From the NCBI GenBank assembly GCA_934593275.1, contig CAKTQE010000026.1, forward strand, positions 1 to 27,442: a stretch of 27,442 nucleotides of DNA, given 5' to 3'. Numbering within the stretch: the first letter of the stretch is position 1; each line of letters begins with the position of its first letter. This DNA is from an uncultured Oscillospiraceae bacterium. GTDB taxonomy: Bacteria; Bacillota; Clostridia; Oscillospirales; Oscillospiraceae. The translations under genes were made by a program, and so were the position numbers. Positions 12,890 through 20,135 of this stretch are shown piece by piece. The notes beneath the pieces were generated by a model that saw nothing but the letters and a program-made list of their open reading frames with translations, was not told where the DNA came from and did not search any database.

Positions 12890-14041
12890 ATGAGCTTTTT
12901 ATTGGGGATCATTTATCTGTCCTTTATCAGCCTGGGGCTGCCGGATGCGGTGCTTGGGGCGGCCTGGCCCAGTATGTATCCGGAATTTGGGGTGCCGGTG
13001 TCCTACGCCGGGGCAATTTCCATGATCATTGCCTTTGGAACCATTGTTTCCAGTCTGCAAAGTGACCGGCTTACACGAAAGTTTGGAACCGGGGTGGTAA
13101 CGGCGGCAAGCGTTGGGATCACGGCACTGGCCCTGTGGGGCTTTTCCGTCAGCCACCGGTTTTTGTTTCTGTGCCTGTGGGCCTTGCCCTACGGTCTGGG
13201 GGCCGGGAGCGTGGATGCTTCTTTGAACAATTATGTGGCCCTGCATTATGCCAGCAAACACATGAGCTGGCTGCACTGCATGTGGGGCATCGGCGCGACC
13301 CTTGGGCCATATATGATGGGGGCTGCCCTTACCGGTGGATTCACATGGAACGCCGGGTATCGCATGATTTCCCTGCTGCAAATTCTCCTGACGGCGGTGC
13401 TGGTTTTGAGCCTTCCCAAATGGGCGAAACAGAGCAAAGGGGCAGAAGAAACCGAAAACCCAAAGGCACTGAAGCTTCAAGAAATTTTCAGGATCCCCGG
13501 GGCCAAGGAAATCATGGTCTGCTTTTTCTGCTATTGCGCCATTGAGCAGACGGCCATGCTGTGGGCCAGCAGTTACTTAAATCTTGCAAAGGGCGTAGAG
13601 CCAAAGACGGCGGCATCCTTTGCCGGGATGTTCTGCATCGGCATTACAATTGGCCGAGGCATCAACGGATTTATTGCCATGAAGCTGAAAGACAGCCAGA
13701 TGATCCGCATGGGGCAGGCCATTATTCTGCTGGGTGTTGCCGCAATGTTCCTGCCCTTTGGGCCTGTGGTTTCATTGATCGGGTTTTCCCTCGTGGGCCT
13801 GGGCTGTGCGCCCATCTATCCCTGTATTATTCATTCCACACCGGCGCATTTTGGAGCGGAAAACTCCCAGGCCATCATCGGCGTGCAGATGGCCAGTGCC
13901 TATGTTGGAAACTGCCTGATGCCGCCGCTGTTTGGCTTTCTCGCTGACCATGTTTCCATTGGAATTTTGCCGCTGTATCTGCTGCTCCTCCTTGGTCTGA
14001 TGGCCGCCATGCACGAAATGCTGGAACGGAAGACCGCCTGA
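12890..14041 (+). CDS. MFS transporter
   Basis: 383-residue major facilitator superfamily transporter with about twelve membrane helices. The loop between helices 2 and 3 carries a motif-A-like segment (SDRLTRKFGTG), and the pattern recurs in the second half (GRGINGFIAMKL). It resembles the sugar/unknown-solute MFS proteins common in Firmicutes; the substrate is not predictable. RBS ACAGGAG ten bases upstream. It has its own promoter and a hairpin terminator just downstream, so it is a single-gene unit. Confidence 0.9.
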   Translation: MSFLLGIIYLSFISLGLPDAVLGAAWPSMYPEFGVPVSYAGAISMIIAFGTIVSSLQSDRLTRKFGTGVVTAASVGITALALWGFSVSHRFLFLCLWALPYGLGAGSVDASLNNYVALHYASKHMSWLHCMWGIGATLGPYMMGAALTGGFTWNAGYRMISLLQILLTAVLVLSLPKWAKQSKGAEETENPKALKLQEIFRIPGAKEIMVCFFCYCAIEQTAMLWASSYLNLAKGVEPKTAASFAGMFCIGITIGRGINGFIAMKLKDSQMIRMGQAIILLGVAAMFLPFGPVVSLIGFSLVGLGCAPIYPCIIHSTPAHFGAENSQAIIGVQMASAYVGNCLMPPLFGFLADHVSIGILPLYLLLLLGLMAAMHEMLERKTA

Positions 14042-14078
14042 ACAAAGAACGGACACCCGCCAAGTTCATAATGAGAAA

Positions 14079-14101
14079 CCCCCAGCCTTTTCGGCTGGGG
14101 G
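14079..14101 (+). terminator. Terminator of the MFS gene
   Basis: Nine-base-pair stem CCCCCAGCC / GGCTGGGGG with a TTTTC loop. The usual T run is replaced by CAATCTTT, and a group II intron 5' end starts nine bases later. Confidence 0.8.
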
Positions 14102-14109
14102 CAATCTTT

Positions 14110-14158
14110 GTGCGCCCAGCGGGCGCATGTTTCAAAGGGTGAAAGTCCCTGATCCGCC
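14110..14158 (+). mobile_element. Group II intron 5'-end fragment
   Basis: Begins with GTGCGCCCAG, the 5' boundary typical of bacterial group II introns, and contains AAAGGGTGAAAGTCCCT, a characteristic domain I stem. Its 49 bases match 15404-15452 with one mismatch. The remaining ribozyme and reverse transcriptase are absent. It lies directly after a terminator hairpin, the preferred target of class C introns, and abuts a truncated regulator gene. Confidence 0.75.
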
Positions 14159-14244
14159 GTTAAACCCTCCCGCTTCCGGGCTTTTTTGATTGCAAGACCG
14201 ATTTCGTGGAAGTCAAACTTGCGTTCATCCCGTTCAATTCTCAT
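14159..14244 (-). pseudogene. Truncated XRE-type regulator, N-terminus only
   Basis: The first 29 codons (starting MRIERDERKFDFHEIG, then KKARKREGLT) match the N-terminus of a common helix-turn-helix regulator type with a KFDF-x-x-IG-x-A(I)KKAR start. A good RBS (AGGTGGTGA) precedes the ATG at 14244. The frame then runs into the group II intron fragment at 14158, and the helix-turn-helix is lost. A minus-strand promoter (TTCAAA, 17 bases, TAGAAT) can be read at about 14256-14284. Confidence 0.6.
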
Positions 14245-14453
14245 AGCATCACCACCTAATGTAATTCTATATTTCGGGTGATAGTATTTGAACGATTTTA
14301 TATTTCATTCAAACGCATATTTTATTTCATGTTAGACAGTTGCGCTTATGTAGCTATGCTGATAGAATAAAAGGCAAAATGCCTTTGGCGGCTGAAATGC
14401 GGCAATTCTACTACCTTTCAACTTCCAAAACGGTGAACTCTCTTACTGTTCGG

Positions 14454-14482
14454 TTGATTTACAGCCAGGTAAGCGTGATAAT
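14454..14482 (+). promoter_or_regulatory. Promoter of the second XRE regulator
   Basis: TTGATT at 14454-14459, a 17-base spacer and GATAAT at 14477-14482, giving a short leader before AGGAGG at 14498-14503. A weaker alternative (TTGCGC, 17, TAGAAT) is at 14340-14368. Confidence 0.55.
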
Positions 14483-14511
14483 ATGTTTAGCAATTACAGG
14501 AGGAAATGCTT

Positions 14512-15270
14512 ATGTTCAATATTGATAAAAAGAAATTCGGCGCATTTGTCGCCGTACTTCGCAAAGAAAAAGGGATCACCCAAAAAGAGCTGTCCGAACA
14601 ACTCTGTATATCTGATAAGGCAGTCAGCAAATGGGAAACGGGAGTTAGCTTGCCCGATACCGTTCTATTGATCCCGCTGGCAAATCTGTTGGATGTTTCC
14701 GTTACGGAACTTTTAATGTGTGAGAGATTGCCGAATAATGATGTACTAAAACCTGATAAGGTTGAGGATATTGTTAAGACGGCAATCACTTATGCGGACG
14801 AAAGCCCTGAAAGGGCATATCATGTAAAGAGCAAGTGGATTGTCTTTTACGGATTTTCCCTTTTGATTTGTTGTATCGGTACATTTCTGAACTATACAAC
14901 GGCGCAGCCCTGCATGGAGACCTTGGAAACGCTTGCGCTTCTAAGTGCGGTATTCGGCGCGTACTTTTGCTGCTTCGTCCGCACTAAGTTATCAAGCTTT
15001 TATGATGAAAACAGTGTAAACATTTTTTATGATGGCCCATTCCGCATGAATGTGCCGGGAGTAAAATTCAATAATCGCAACTGGCCACATATTGTGAGAA
15101 CTCTCCGCTTGAGTTTGTGCCTGTGTATGATACTGTTCCCGATTATTAACATCGTGGCGGGCAGCATTGTAGCAGATGTATGGGAAAATATAGGGAAATA
15201 TATTTTCTTGGCTATGTTCCTTTGCGGTGTGCTGTTGCCAATATATGTAGTCGGAAAGAAGTATGAATAA
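14512..15270 (+). CDS. Second membrane-anchored XRE-family regulator
   Basis: 252 residues. Residues about 5-65 are a Cro/C1 helix-turn-helix (AVLRKEKGITQKELSEQL, then SDKAVSKWETGVSLPD). The remainder has about four membrane segments, two in the middle and two near the C-terminus. It has the same domain layout as the regulator at 11963 but little sequence similarity, so it is not a recent duplicate. I chose the ATG at 14512 with AGGAGG eight bases upstream; the ATG at 14506 is too close to that site. More AT-rich than its neighbours. Probable terminator at 15369-15402. Confidence 0.87.
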   Translation: MFNIDKKKFGAFVAVLRKEKGITQKELSEQLCISDKAVSKWETGVSLPDTVLLIPLANLLDVSVTELLMCERLPNNDVLKPDKVEDIVKTAITYADESPERAYHVKSKWIVFYGFSLLICCIGTFLNYTTAQPCMETLETLALLSAVFGAYFCCFVRTKLSSFYDENSVNIFYDGPFRMNVPGVKFNNRNWPHIVRTLRLSLCLCMILFPIINIVAGSIVADVWENIGKYIFLAMFLCGVLLPIYVVGKKYE

Positions 15271-15368
15271 ATTAACTATAACCTGTAATAAAGCATTGCT
15301 CCTCCGTCGGAGCCGTCCGGCTTTGAAAGTGAAATTTAACATCATGTAACACGAACTCTATTTGTTTG

Positions 15369-15402
15369 CGTCCGCATAGCGTCATGCTGTGTGGGCGTTT
15401 TT
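15369..15402 (+). terminator. Terminator of the second XRE regulator
   Basis: A 12-base-pair stem with some G-T pairs (CGTCCGCATAGC with GCTGTGTGGGCG), a five-base loop and TTTTT. The group II intron relic begins two bases after the T run. Confidence 0.75.
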
Positions 15403-15403
15403 A

Positions 15404-15608
15404 GTGCGCCCAGCGGGCGCATGTTTCAAAGGGTGAACGTCCCTGATCCGCCAAATCAAAGGCTTGAGAAGGCTGTTTTCCGGTTCTTCTATCCTTACTA
15501 CCGCAAGTTTTGTAGCGGCATAAACAGGGGAGCAGCCGTGTACCAGACCGGTACGCACAGTTCTATGGGAGATCGGCTGGTCAACGAATGGCCAGCCTCC
15601 TACCCGAT
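15404..15608 (+). mobile_element. Internally deleted group II intron (mini-intron relic)
   Basis: About 205 bases. The 5' end is GTGCGCCCAG with the AAAGGGTGAA stem, as at 14110. From about 15527 to 15608 it carries the intron 3' end: a domain V-like hairpin (AGCCGTGTACC paired with GGTACGCAC) and a domain VI hairpin (GGCTGG / CCAGCC), ending CCTACCCGAT. The A at 15602 fits the branch-point adenosine. Most of domains I-IV and the reverse transcriptase/maturase gene are missing. It follows directly on a terminator, the class C preference. Confidence 0.8.
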
Positions 15609-15625
15609 TATTCCCAAAATGCCTC

Positions 15626-15655
15626 TTGACAAATAATACTATGCGTTGTATAGTA
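15626..15655 (+). promoter_or_regulatory. padR promoter with overlapping PadR operator
   Basis: Perfect TTGACA (15626-15631), a 17-base spacer and TATAGT (15649-15654). The inverted repeat TACTAT-N7-ATAGTA (15637-15655) covers the -10 box and resembles PadR-type operators, suggesting autorepression. Confidence 0.75.
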
Positions 15656-15676
15656 CTACTCGAAAGGAGGTATTCC

Positions 15677-15997
15677 ATGGACATTCAGTTAAAGCGGGGG
15701 CTGCTGGACGTGTGTGTGCTGGCGGCCATCAAGGAGGAAGACGGCTATGGATACCAGATCATCAAGGATATCCAGCCCTATGTAGAGATTGCGGAGTCCA
15801 CCCTCTATCCCATTCTGCGACGGATGGAAAACGCCGGCCTTCTGACGGTGCGCACCGCCGAACACAGCGGCCGTCTGCGAAAATACTACCATATCACCCA
15901 GGCGGGCTTGGACCGGTTGGAGGCCTTCCGGCAGGAATGGCAGGAAATGATGGCGATTTATAATTTTGTGACACGGGAGGGAACGAGCCATGAATGA
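15677..15997 (+). CDS. PadR-family transcriptional regulator
   Basis: 106-residue winged-helix repressor, a typical length for the short PadR class. The core MDIQLKRGLLDVCVLAAI, then DGYGYQIIKDI, the recognition helix region STLYPILRRMENAGLL and the wing SGRLRKYYHIT are all present. I chose the ATG at 15677 with AAAGGAGG seven bases upstream. It is first in an operon with a small ORF and a HAAS/DUF4097 protein, a common Firmicutes arrangement in which PadR controls an envelope-related protein. An operator-like palindrome overlaps its promoter. Confidence 0.93.
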   Translation: MDIQLKRGLLDVCVLAAIKEEDGYGYQIIKDIQPYVEIAESTLYPILRRMENAGLLTVRTAEHSGRLRKYYHITQAGLDRLEAFRQEWQEMMAIYNFVTREGTSHE

Positions 15998-16136
15998 GGG
16001 GCTGTGTCGGAACTATGATTTGTGGCTGCGGCTTTCCATGGAACCTCCATGTGGGCAGCTTTGGCGGGAGGAAGCCATTCGGGAACCCCAGCAGACGAAA
16101 AAGAAAAAGAAAACGCTCAGGAGGAACGGAAAATGA
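15990..16136 (+). CDS. Small coupled ORF between padR and the HAAS gene
   Basis: 48 codons in a different frame from padR. It overlaps the padR stop by eight bases and the next gene by four (ATGA), and has GGGAGGGAACG upstream of its ATG. The product starts MNEGLCRNYDLWLRLSMEPP and ends with a strongly basic run of lysines and arginines. I do not know the family. The tight overlaps on both sides argue for translation, either as a real small protein or as a leader coupling the two genes. Confidence 0.5.
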   Translation: MNEGLCRNYDLWLRLSMEPPCGQLWREEAIREPQQTKKKKKTLRRNGK

Positions 16137-17260
16137 CCAAGCAGGAATTTTTGGACAGGCTGGAAGCGGGCCTTGCGGGCACCGGGGACGGGGAATCGGT
16201 TCTGGAATTTTACCGGGAGATGATTGCCGACCGGATGGAGGACGGCATGGTCGAGGAGGAGGCCGTGGCCCAGGTGGGAACCGTGGAGGAAATCCTGGCA
16301 AACTGCGTCCAGAGTGTTACAGTGGTGCCCCGGGAGAACGGTGCGCAACCCGGTGAAATCCGCCGGGTGGTGATTCAGGAGCGGGAATTTGACATTCATA
16401 TCTGCCCCACTCAGGAACCCCGCTATCGGTTGGAGGGGCAGGACCGGTATCACGAGGTCAGTCTGGAGGACGGGACCTTGCGGATTCTCCGGAACAAGGA
16501 ACCCCTGCCCCGGCGTCTGTTCTCCGGCAGCTCCGGGGAAATGACCCTGTATCTGCCCCAGGGGTGTTATGAGAGCCTGGACATTACCACCGCCAGCGGT
16601 GGAATGGAAATTGCACAGAGCTTCGATTCCGTCCGGGTCTCCGGCGCCAGCAGCGATATTGCACTTTTCGGTACCTTCGGCGGCAGGGTGGAGATTCAGA
16701 CCGCCAGCGGCGACGTGGAGCTTGGCGGCGTTTTCGGAGATGCCTTGCGCGTGAAGACCGCCAGCGGTGACGTGGAACTGAACGGACGGTTTTCTCAGCG
16801 GGTTCAGATTCAGACCGGCAGCGGAGAGATATCTGCGAAAGAGGCGGGGTTTGGAAGCGTCAATCTGCGGACGGCCAGCGGAGATATGGACCTCTATAAC
16901 GTCCTGGCGGACACGCTGGAAATCCACTGTGCCAGCGGCGACCTGGAGTTGAACAGGGTTTGTGGAAAAAGCCTGGTATTGGAGAGCAAGAGCGGGGATA
17001 TGGACCTGGTGGACACCCTGTCGAAAGGAACCTTACACTGCAAGACGGTCAGCGGAGACATGGACTTGCAGCGGGTGGACGGACAGGACATGTATTTGGA
17101 AACCGTCAGCGGGGACATCTCCGGGTCCCTTCTCCACGGCAAGCATTTCACCACCGGCACTGTCTCCGGCGACATCAACGTGGAGGGCGGTACCCCCATG
17201 GGCAATTGCCGGATTGCAACGGTCTCCGGTGACGTGGAATTGGTCATTGCGGAAGAATAA
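16133..17260 (+). CDS. HAAS-domain / DUF4097 repeat protein
   Basis: 375 residues. Residues 1 to about 60 (TKQEFLDRLEAGLAG to EEAVAQVGTVEEILANC) match the HAAS (formerly DUF1700) domain found next to PadR regulators. From about residue 80 onward is a DUF4097-type domain built of about twelve imperfect repeats of roughly 19-20 residues, each with a T-x-SGD-(V/M)-(E/D)-L core; such repeats fold as a beta-solenoid. No clear signal peptide or membrane segment, so it may be cytoplasmic-face or intracellular. RBS AGGAGG at about 16119-16124. It was probably built by internal duplication. Its role, perhaps in envelope sensing, is inferred. Confidence 0.9.
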   Translation: MTKQEFLDRLEAGLAGTGDGESVLEFYREMIADRMEDGMVEEEAVAQVGTVEEILANCVQSVTVVPRENGAQPGEIRRVVIQEREFDIHICPTQEPRYRLEGQDRYHEVSLEDGTLRILRNKEPLPRRLFSGSSGEMTLYLPQGCYESLDITTASGGMEIAQSFDSVRVSGASSDIALFGTFGGRVEIQTASGDVELGGVFGDALRVKTASGDVELNGRFSQRVQIQTGSGEISAKEAGFGSVNLRTASGDMDLYNVLADTLEIHCASGDLELNRVCGKSLVLESKSGDMDLVDTLSKGTLHCKTVSGDMDLQRVDGQDMYLETVSGDISGSLLHGKHFTTGTVSGDINVEGGTPMGNCRIATVSGDVELVIAEE

Positions 17261-17267
17261 AAAGAGA

Positions 17268-17322
17268 ACCCCTGACGTACTTTAAGGATTCTTCCTTATT
17301 GACGTCAGGGGTAAATTTTTTT
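17268..17322 (+). terminator. Terminator between convergent operons
   Basis: An 11-base stem (ACCCCTGACGT at 17268-17278 with its complement at 17302-17312), a 23-base loop and a T run at 17316-17322. It closes the padR operon. Confidence 0.85.
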
Positions 17323-17369
17323 CATTAGACCCGCCGCAGCTGCAATCGCATAGGGGCCTCCTCCCGGAA

Positions 17370-17666
17370 TTACTCCTCTTCGAAGGTCAGCACGTCTTTA
17401 TATTTTTCCTTGAAGATGTCGTAGACGGCGTTCAGCAGGTCTTCGTCCTGGACGGAGAGGTAGTTTTCGTTTTCCTCGTCCACCGGCTCCACTTCCAGAA
17501 TGACCACGTTGGTCTCGGCCTCGTCGGCGGGCAGGAGAACCAGGTATTCCTTGTCCTGATAGGGGATGCAATCCAAATACTCAAAATCCGTCTCCACGCC
17601 GTTTTCATCGGTCAGGGTCAGGATGCTGACTTCCTCTTCTTCGTTGTTCAAAATTTCGTTGTCCAT
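17370..17666 (-). CDS. DUF1292 (YrzB-like) protein
   Basis: 98 residues and strongly acidic. It has the DUF1292 layout: an N-terminal ILTLTDENG strand, a FEYLDCIPYQDKEYLVLLP core and a C-terminal segment with EDLLNAVYDIFKEKY. This small Firmicutes protein is usually encoded near cell-cycle or RNA-related genes; its function is unknown. Promoter TTGCTT-17-TATAAT on the minus strand (17697-17725) and RBS AAAGGAG. It appears to be a single-gene unit. Confidence 0.9.
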   Translation of the reverse strand: MDNEILNNEEEEVSILTLTDENGVETDFEYLDCIPYQDKEYLVLLPADEAETNVVILEVEPVDEENENYLSVQDEDLLNAVYDIFKEKYKDVLTFEEE

Positions 17667-17696
17667 AGTGTGAACTCCTTTAATAGGTTTTCTTCG

Positions 17697-17725
17697 ATTA
17701 TAGAGTATCCTGTGGAAAAAAGCAA
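17697..17725 (-). promoter_or_regulatory. Promoter of the DUF1292 gene
   Basis: On the minus strand: TTGCTT (17720-17725), a 17-base spacer and a perfect TATAAT (17697-17702). Confidence 0.7.
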
Positions 17726-17731
17726 GATGTG

Positions 17732-18520
17732 TCAGGCAAAAATCCAGATTTTGAAGCAGAACAGCAGCCAGGTAAAGGACAGCGGGTAAATAAGACTGTC
17801 ACACCTGTCCAGAATGCCGCCGTGGCCCGGGAAAATCTTTCCAAAATCCTTGACCCCCGCCACCCGCTTTACGGCGGACATGGAAAGGTCTCCAAACTGC
17901 CCCAACAGGGACACTGCTGCGAGATAAAGGGCAAGTCCTAAGTTATTGGCAAAGAACCGGCCAAAAATCAGCAGCAGCAGGGTCACGGCCATGACAAGAC
18001 CGCCGATGGCTCCCTCGATGCTCTTGCCGGGGCTGACCTTGGGGGCCAGCTTGTGGCGGCCAAAGCGGCTGCCCACCAGGTAGGCAAAAATATCCGTCAG
18101 AGCGCAGACCAGGCCCGTCAGGCACAGGTAAAAGGCACCGTTGGGAATGTCCCCATAGGAGGCAACGGCCCGGAGCAGGCTCAGGGTGAAGAAAATCTCC
18201 GCCCCGATCACCCAGGGCCGGGGTTCCTCACGGCCGATTTGGCACATCAGGTATGTAAAGAAGCCCAGGCCGCCCAGAAGCACTGCCAGCACCCACCATT
18301 TGTTTTCCGTAAAGGAAAACAGGGGAATCATTACCGCCAGGGCAAAGCCCGGGATGAGACAGCCCTTTTTGGTCAGATGATGGATGTCCAGAAGCTCCCA
18401 AACCGCCCCACTGCACAGAACAATGGCGGTAAGCTGGGGTACCCAGGGCAGATGGAAGCTGCCGAGCAGCACCATGGCAACCAGGGCCAGAACAACGCCG
18501 GTCATCGTACGCTGCTTCAT
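17732..18520 (-). CDS. cdsA: Phosphatidate cytidylyltransferase (CDP-diglyceride synthase)
   Basis: 262-residue multi-pass membrane enzyme that makes CDP-diacylglycerol from CTP and phosphatidate, the entry to phospholipid head-group synthesis. The family signature is clear near the C-terminus: SAVKRVAGVKDFGKIFPGHG, then GILDRCDS. The internal DIFAYLVGSRFG and KVSPGKSIEG segments are also typical. About eight membrane helices. It overlaps the upstream gene by four bases (ATGA). It stands apart from the usual uppS-cdsA-dxr cluster, so a second genomic copy is possible. Confidence 0.93.
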   Translation of the reverse strand: MKQRTMTGVVLALVAMVLLGSFHLPWVPQLTAIVLCSGAVWELLDIHHLTKKGCLIPGFALAVMIPLFSFTENKWWVLAVLLGGLGFFTYLMCQIGREEPRPWVIGAEIFFTLSLLRAVASYGDIPNGAFYLCLTGLVCALTDIFAYLVGSRFGRHKLAPKVSPGKSIEGAIGGLVMAVTLLLLIFGRFFANNLGLALYLAAVSLLGQFGDLSMSAVKRVAGVKDFGKIFPGHGGILDRCDSLIYPLSFTWLLFCFKIWIFA

Positions 18521-19227
18521 TTCGCTGCCTCCTCTCCGCCGGTCAGGGTGGGAATATACCAGCCCTTGCCTTTTTTAATGGAGTCGTAGCCGATGACGGA
18601 AGCCAGCAGAGAACCCAACACGTCTACGATAATATCTTTCATGGTGTCCCCCAGGGCGGCGTGGCCCACCAGGAGGGTGCCGTCTGCCAGCATGAATTTC
18701 TGCATGTTCATGCCAAACAGGCCATCGGCGGCAAACTCATAGATTTCCCAGATGGAACCCAGGGTCACGGAGAAGCAGAACGCAAACAGGCACACAAAGA
18801 AAGGAGACAGGCTGACGGACAGGTGGTTGTCCCGGTTCAGGATGGTCACCACCATCAGGCCAAAGAAGCCCATCATCATACTGCTGCAAAAATGGCACAC
18901 CGTATCCCACTGGGGTACCAGATAGTAAAAGCTCCGGACTTCCCCCAGGAAAATGGCGCAATAGAGGAAAACGATATAAAAGCCGTAGAGCAGACTGGGC
19001 AGCTCAAAGCGCAGCTTCCGCTCCAAAATACTGGGCAGATGGATGGTGACCAGACCCAGGACGCACTGCATGAGCATCAGCAGGTAATCCGACTCCGAGT
19101 GAAACCCCGCCTCGTTCTGACTGCCGGAGCCCAAAATCATCCGGAGAATCAGGTAGACGATGGGAAAAGCAAAGCTGAGGGTGACGGTGATGTATAAAAA
19201 TTTGCCGAACCAAGTTTTTTGTTTCAT
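18517..19227 (-). CDS. YjdF/DUF2238-like membrane protein
   Basis: 236 residues with about six membrane segments. Typical positions of the family are seen: an aspartate/histidine segment (WDTVCHFCSSMMMGFFG), a glutamate motif (GSIWEIYEFAADGLFGMNMQ), and a D-T-M-x-D-x-x-x-D-x-L-G segment (DTMKDIIVDVLGSLLA). Function unknown; metal binding by these acidic and His residues is a guess. I chose the ATG at 19227 because AAAGGA lies about eight bases upstream; an in-frame ATG at 19251 has no such site. It is coupled to cdsA. Confidence 0.75.
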   Translation of the reverse strand: MKQKTWFGKFLYITVTLSFAFPIVYLILRMILGSGSQNEAGFHSESDYLLMLMQCVLGLVTIHLPSILERKLRFELPSLLYGFYIVFLYCAIFLGEVRSFYYLVPQWDTVCHFCSSMMMGFFGLMVVTILNRDNHLSVSLSPFFVCLFAFCFSVTLGSIWEIYEFAADGLFGMNMQKFMLADGTLLVGHAALGDTMKDIIVDVLGSLLASVIGYDSIKKGKGWYIPTLTGGEEAAK

Positions 19228-19323
19228 GGCAGCCATCCTTTCCAGGGCCATTCTATCATTCTTATTTCTTAGGAATATCTTAATGGTTCTTCCTAAACCG
19301 AAAAGAAACCAGGGGAAGCTCTG

Positions 19324-20016
19324 TCAGTTGATGTCCTGCCGCAGCTTTTCCAAATCCAGGATTCGGAAAGTGTCTTTATAGTAGTCCAGAATTCCGGCTT
19401 CTTTCATCCGCCCGATCTCCCGGGACAGCGCACTGCGGTTGGCCCCTAAGAAATCCGCCAGGTCTTCCCGGGTACCACCTAAGGAGAAGGTCAGGCTGCC
19501 GGTGCGGCGGTATTCGTCAAACAACCGCAGGGCAATGCGCTGCCGCAGGGACTTGGCCGAGAGGTACAGCACCCGCTGCCGCTGCATCCAAAATTTGGCG
19601 GCGATTTCCGACACCAGATTTTCCCGAAGCCGGGTGTGCCAGGCGCAGCAGTCGGCGCAGCTGTGCATGATCCGGTGATAAGGAAGAAACAGCAGCTCCG
19701 TTTCCTCCGAAGCCACTACATACACAGGGCTTCTGCCCCCTGGGGTGGCCATCAGCACATCCCCCACCAGGGCACCGGGGCCGTGGGTGGCCATCAGTTG
19801 GTGTTCCCCGGCGGCGTTGACGGATTCTGCCCGGAGAGCACCGGAGAGCACCAGGGCGCAGGATTGGAGGGTGTCTCCAATGTTCCAGACCACGGTGTTT
19901 TTTTCGTATCGCTCCTGCCGGGCTTTCAGGCACCCCAACATGGCATCGATTTGTTCCGGGGCAATGCCGGAAAAGAGTCCGCAGTGATATAATATGCTGT
20001 GTTGCTGCTGATTCAT
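19324..20016 (-). CDS. Crp/Fnr-family transcriptional regulator
   Basis: 230 residues. An N-terminal cyclic-nucleotide-binding-like beta-barrel (about 10-120), a long helix and a C-terminal helix-turn-helix (GGTREDLADFLGANRSALSR, then EIGRMKEAG). The middle holds a CADCC cluster (about residue 119), which could sense redox or bind metal, although the classical Fnr N-terminal cysteines are absent. The gene runs divergent to an ABC importer, and a perfect palindrome lies 19 bases upstream of its start. It probably regulates itself and the importer. Confidence 0.92.
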   Translation of the reverse strand: MNQQQHSILYHCGLFSGIAPEQIDAMLGCLKARQERYEKNTVVWNIGDTLQSCALVLSGALRAESVNAAGEHQLMATHGPGALVGDVLMATPGGRSPVYVVASEETELLFLPYHRIMHSCADCCAWHTRLRENLVSEIAAKFWMQRQRVLYLSAKSLRQRIALRLFDEYRRTGSLTFSLGGTREDLADFLGANRSALSREIGRMKEAGILDYYKDTFRILDLEKLRQDIN

Positions 20017-20034
20017 GTAACACCCTTGATTTTA

Positions 20035-20050
20035 CGTTGCAATTGCAACG
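20035..20050. promoter_or_regulatory. Palindromic operator between crp/fnr and the ABC operon
   Basis: Perfect 16-base palindrome CGTTGCAATTGCAACG. Two-fold symmetric TTGC/GCAA half-sites suit a Crp/Fnr dimer. Its right half also supplies the TTGCAA -35 box of the importer promoter, so the bound protein could repress or activate. Confidence 0.75.
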
Positions 20051-20073
20051 GACTTTATAGGAGCAAGTATAGT
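20043..20073 (+). promoter_or_regulatory. Promoter of the ABC importer operon
   Basis: TTGCAA at 20043-20048 within the palindrome, a 19-base spacer (longer than ideal) and TATAGT at 20068-20073. The long spacer suits activator dependence. Confidence 0.5.
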
Positions 20074-20135
20074 ACAATCCCTGTAGAAAGTCAAGGATGG
20101 GCAGCAGCTTTGCCTGTCCGGAAAGAGGAACCATG

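Noticed and set aside
14169..14187. Hairpin CCCG-CTTC-CGGG followed by six T residues, terminator-like
   Set aside because: It lies in the coding part of the truncated minus-strand regulator, where it encodes its Lys/Arg-rich stretch. The stem is only four base pairs.
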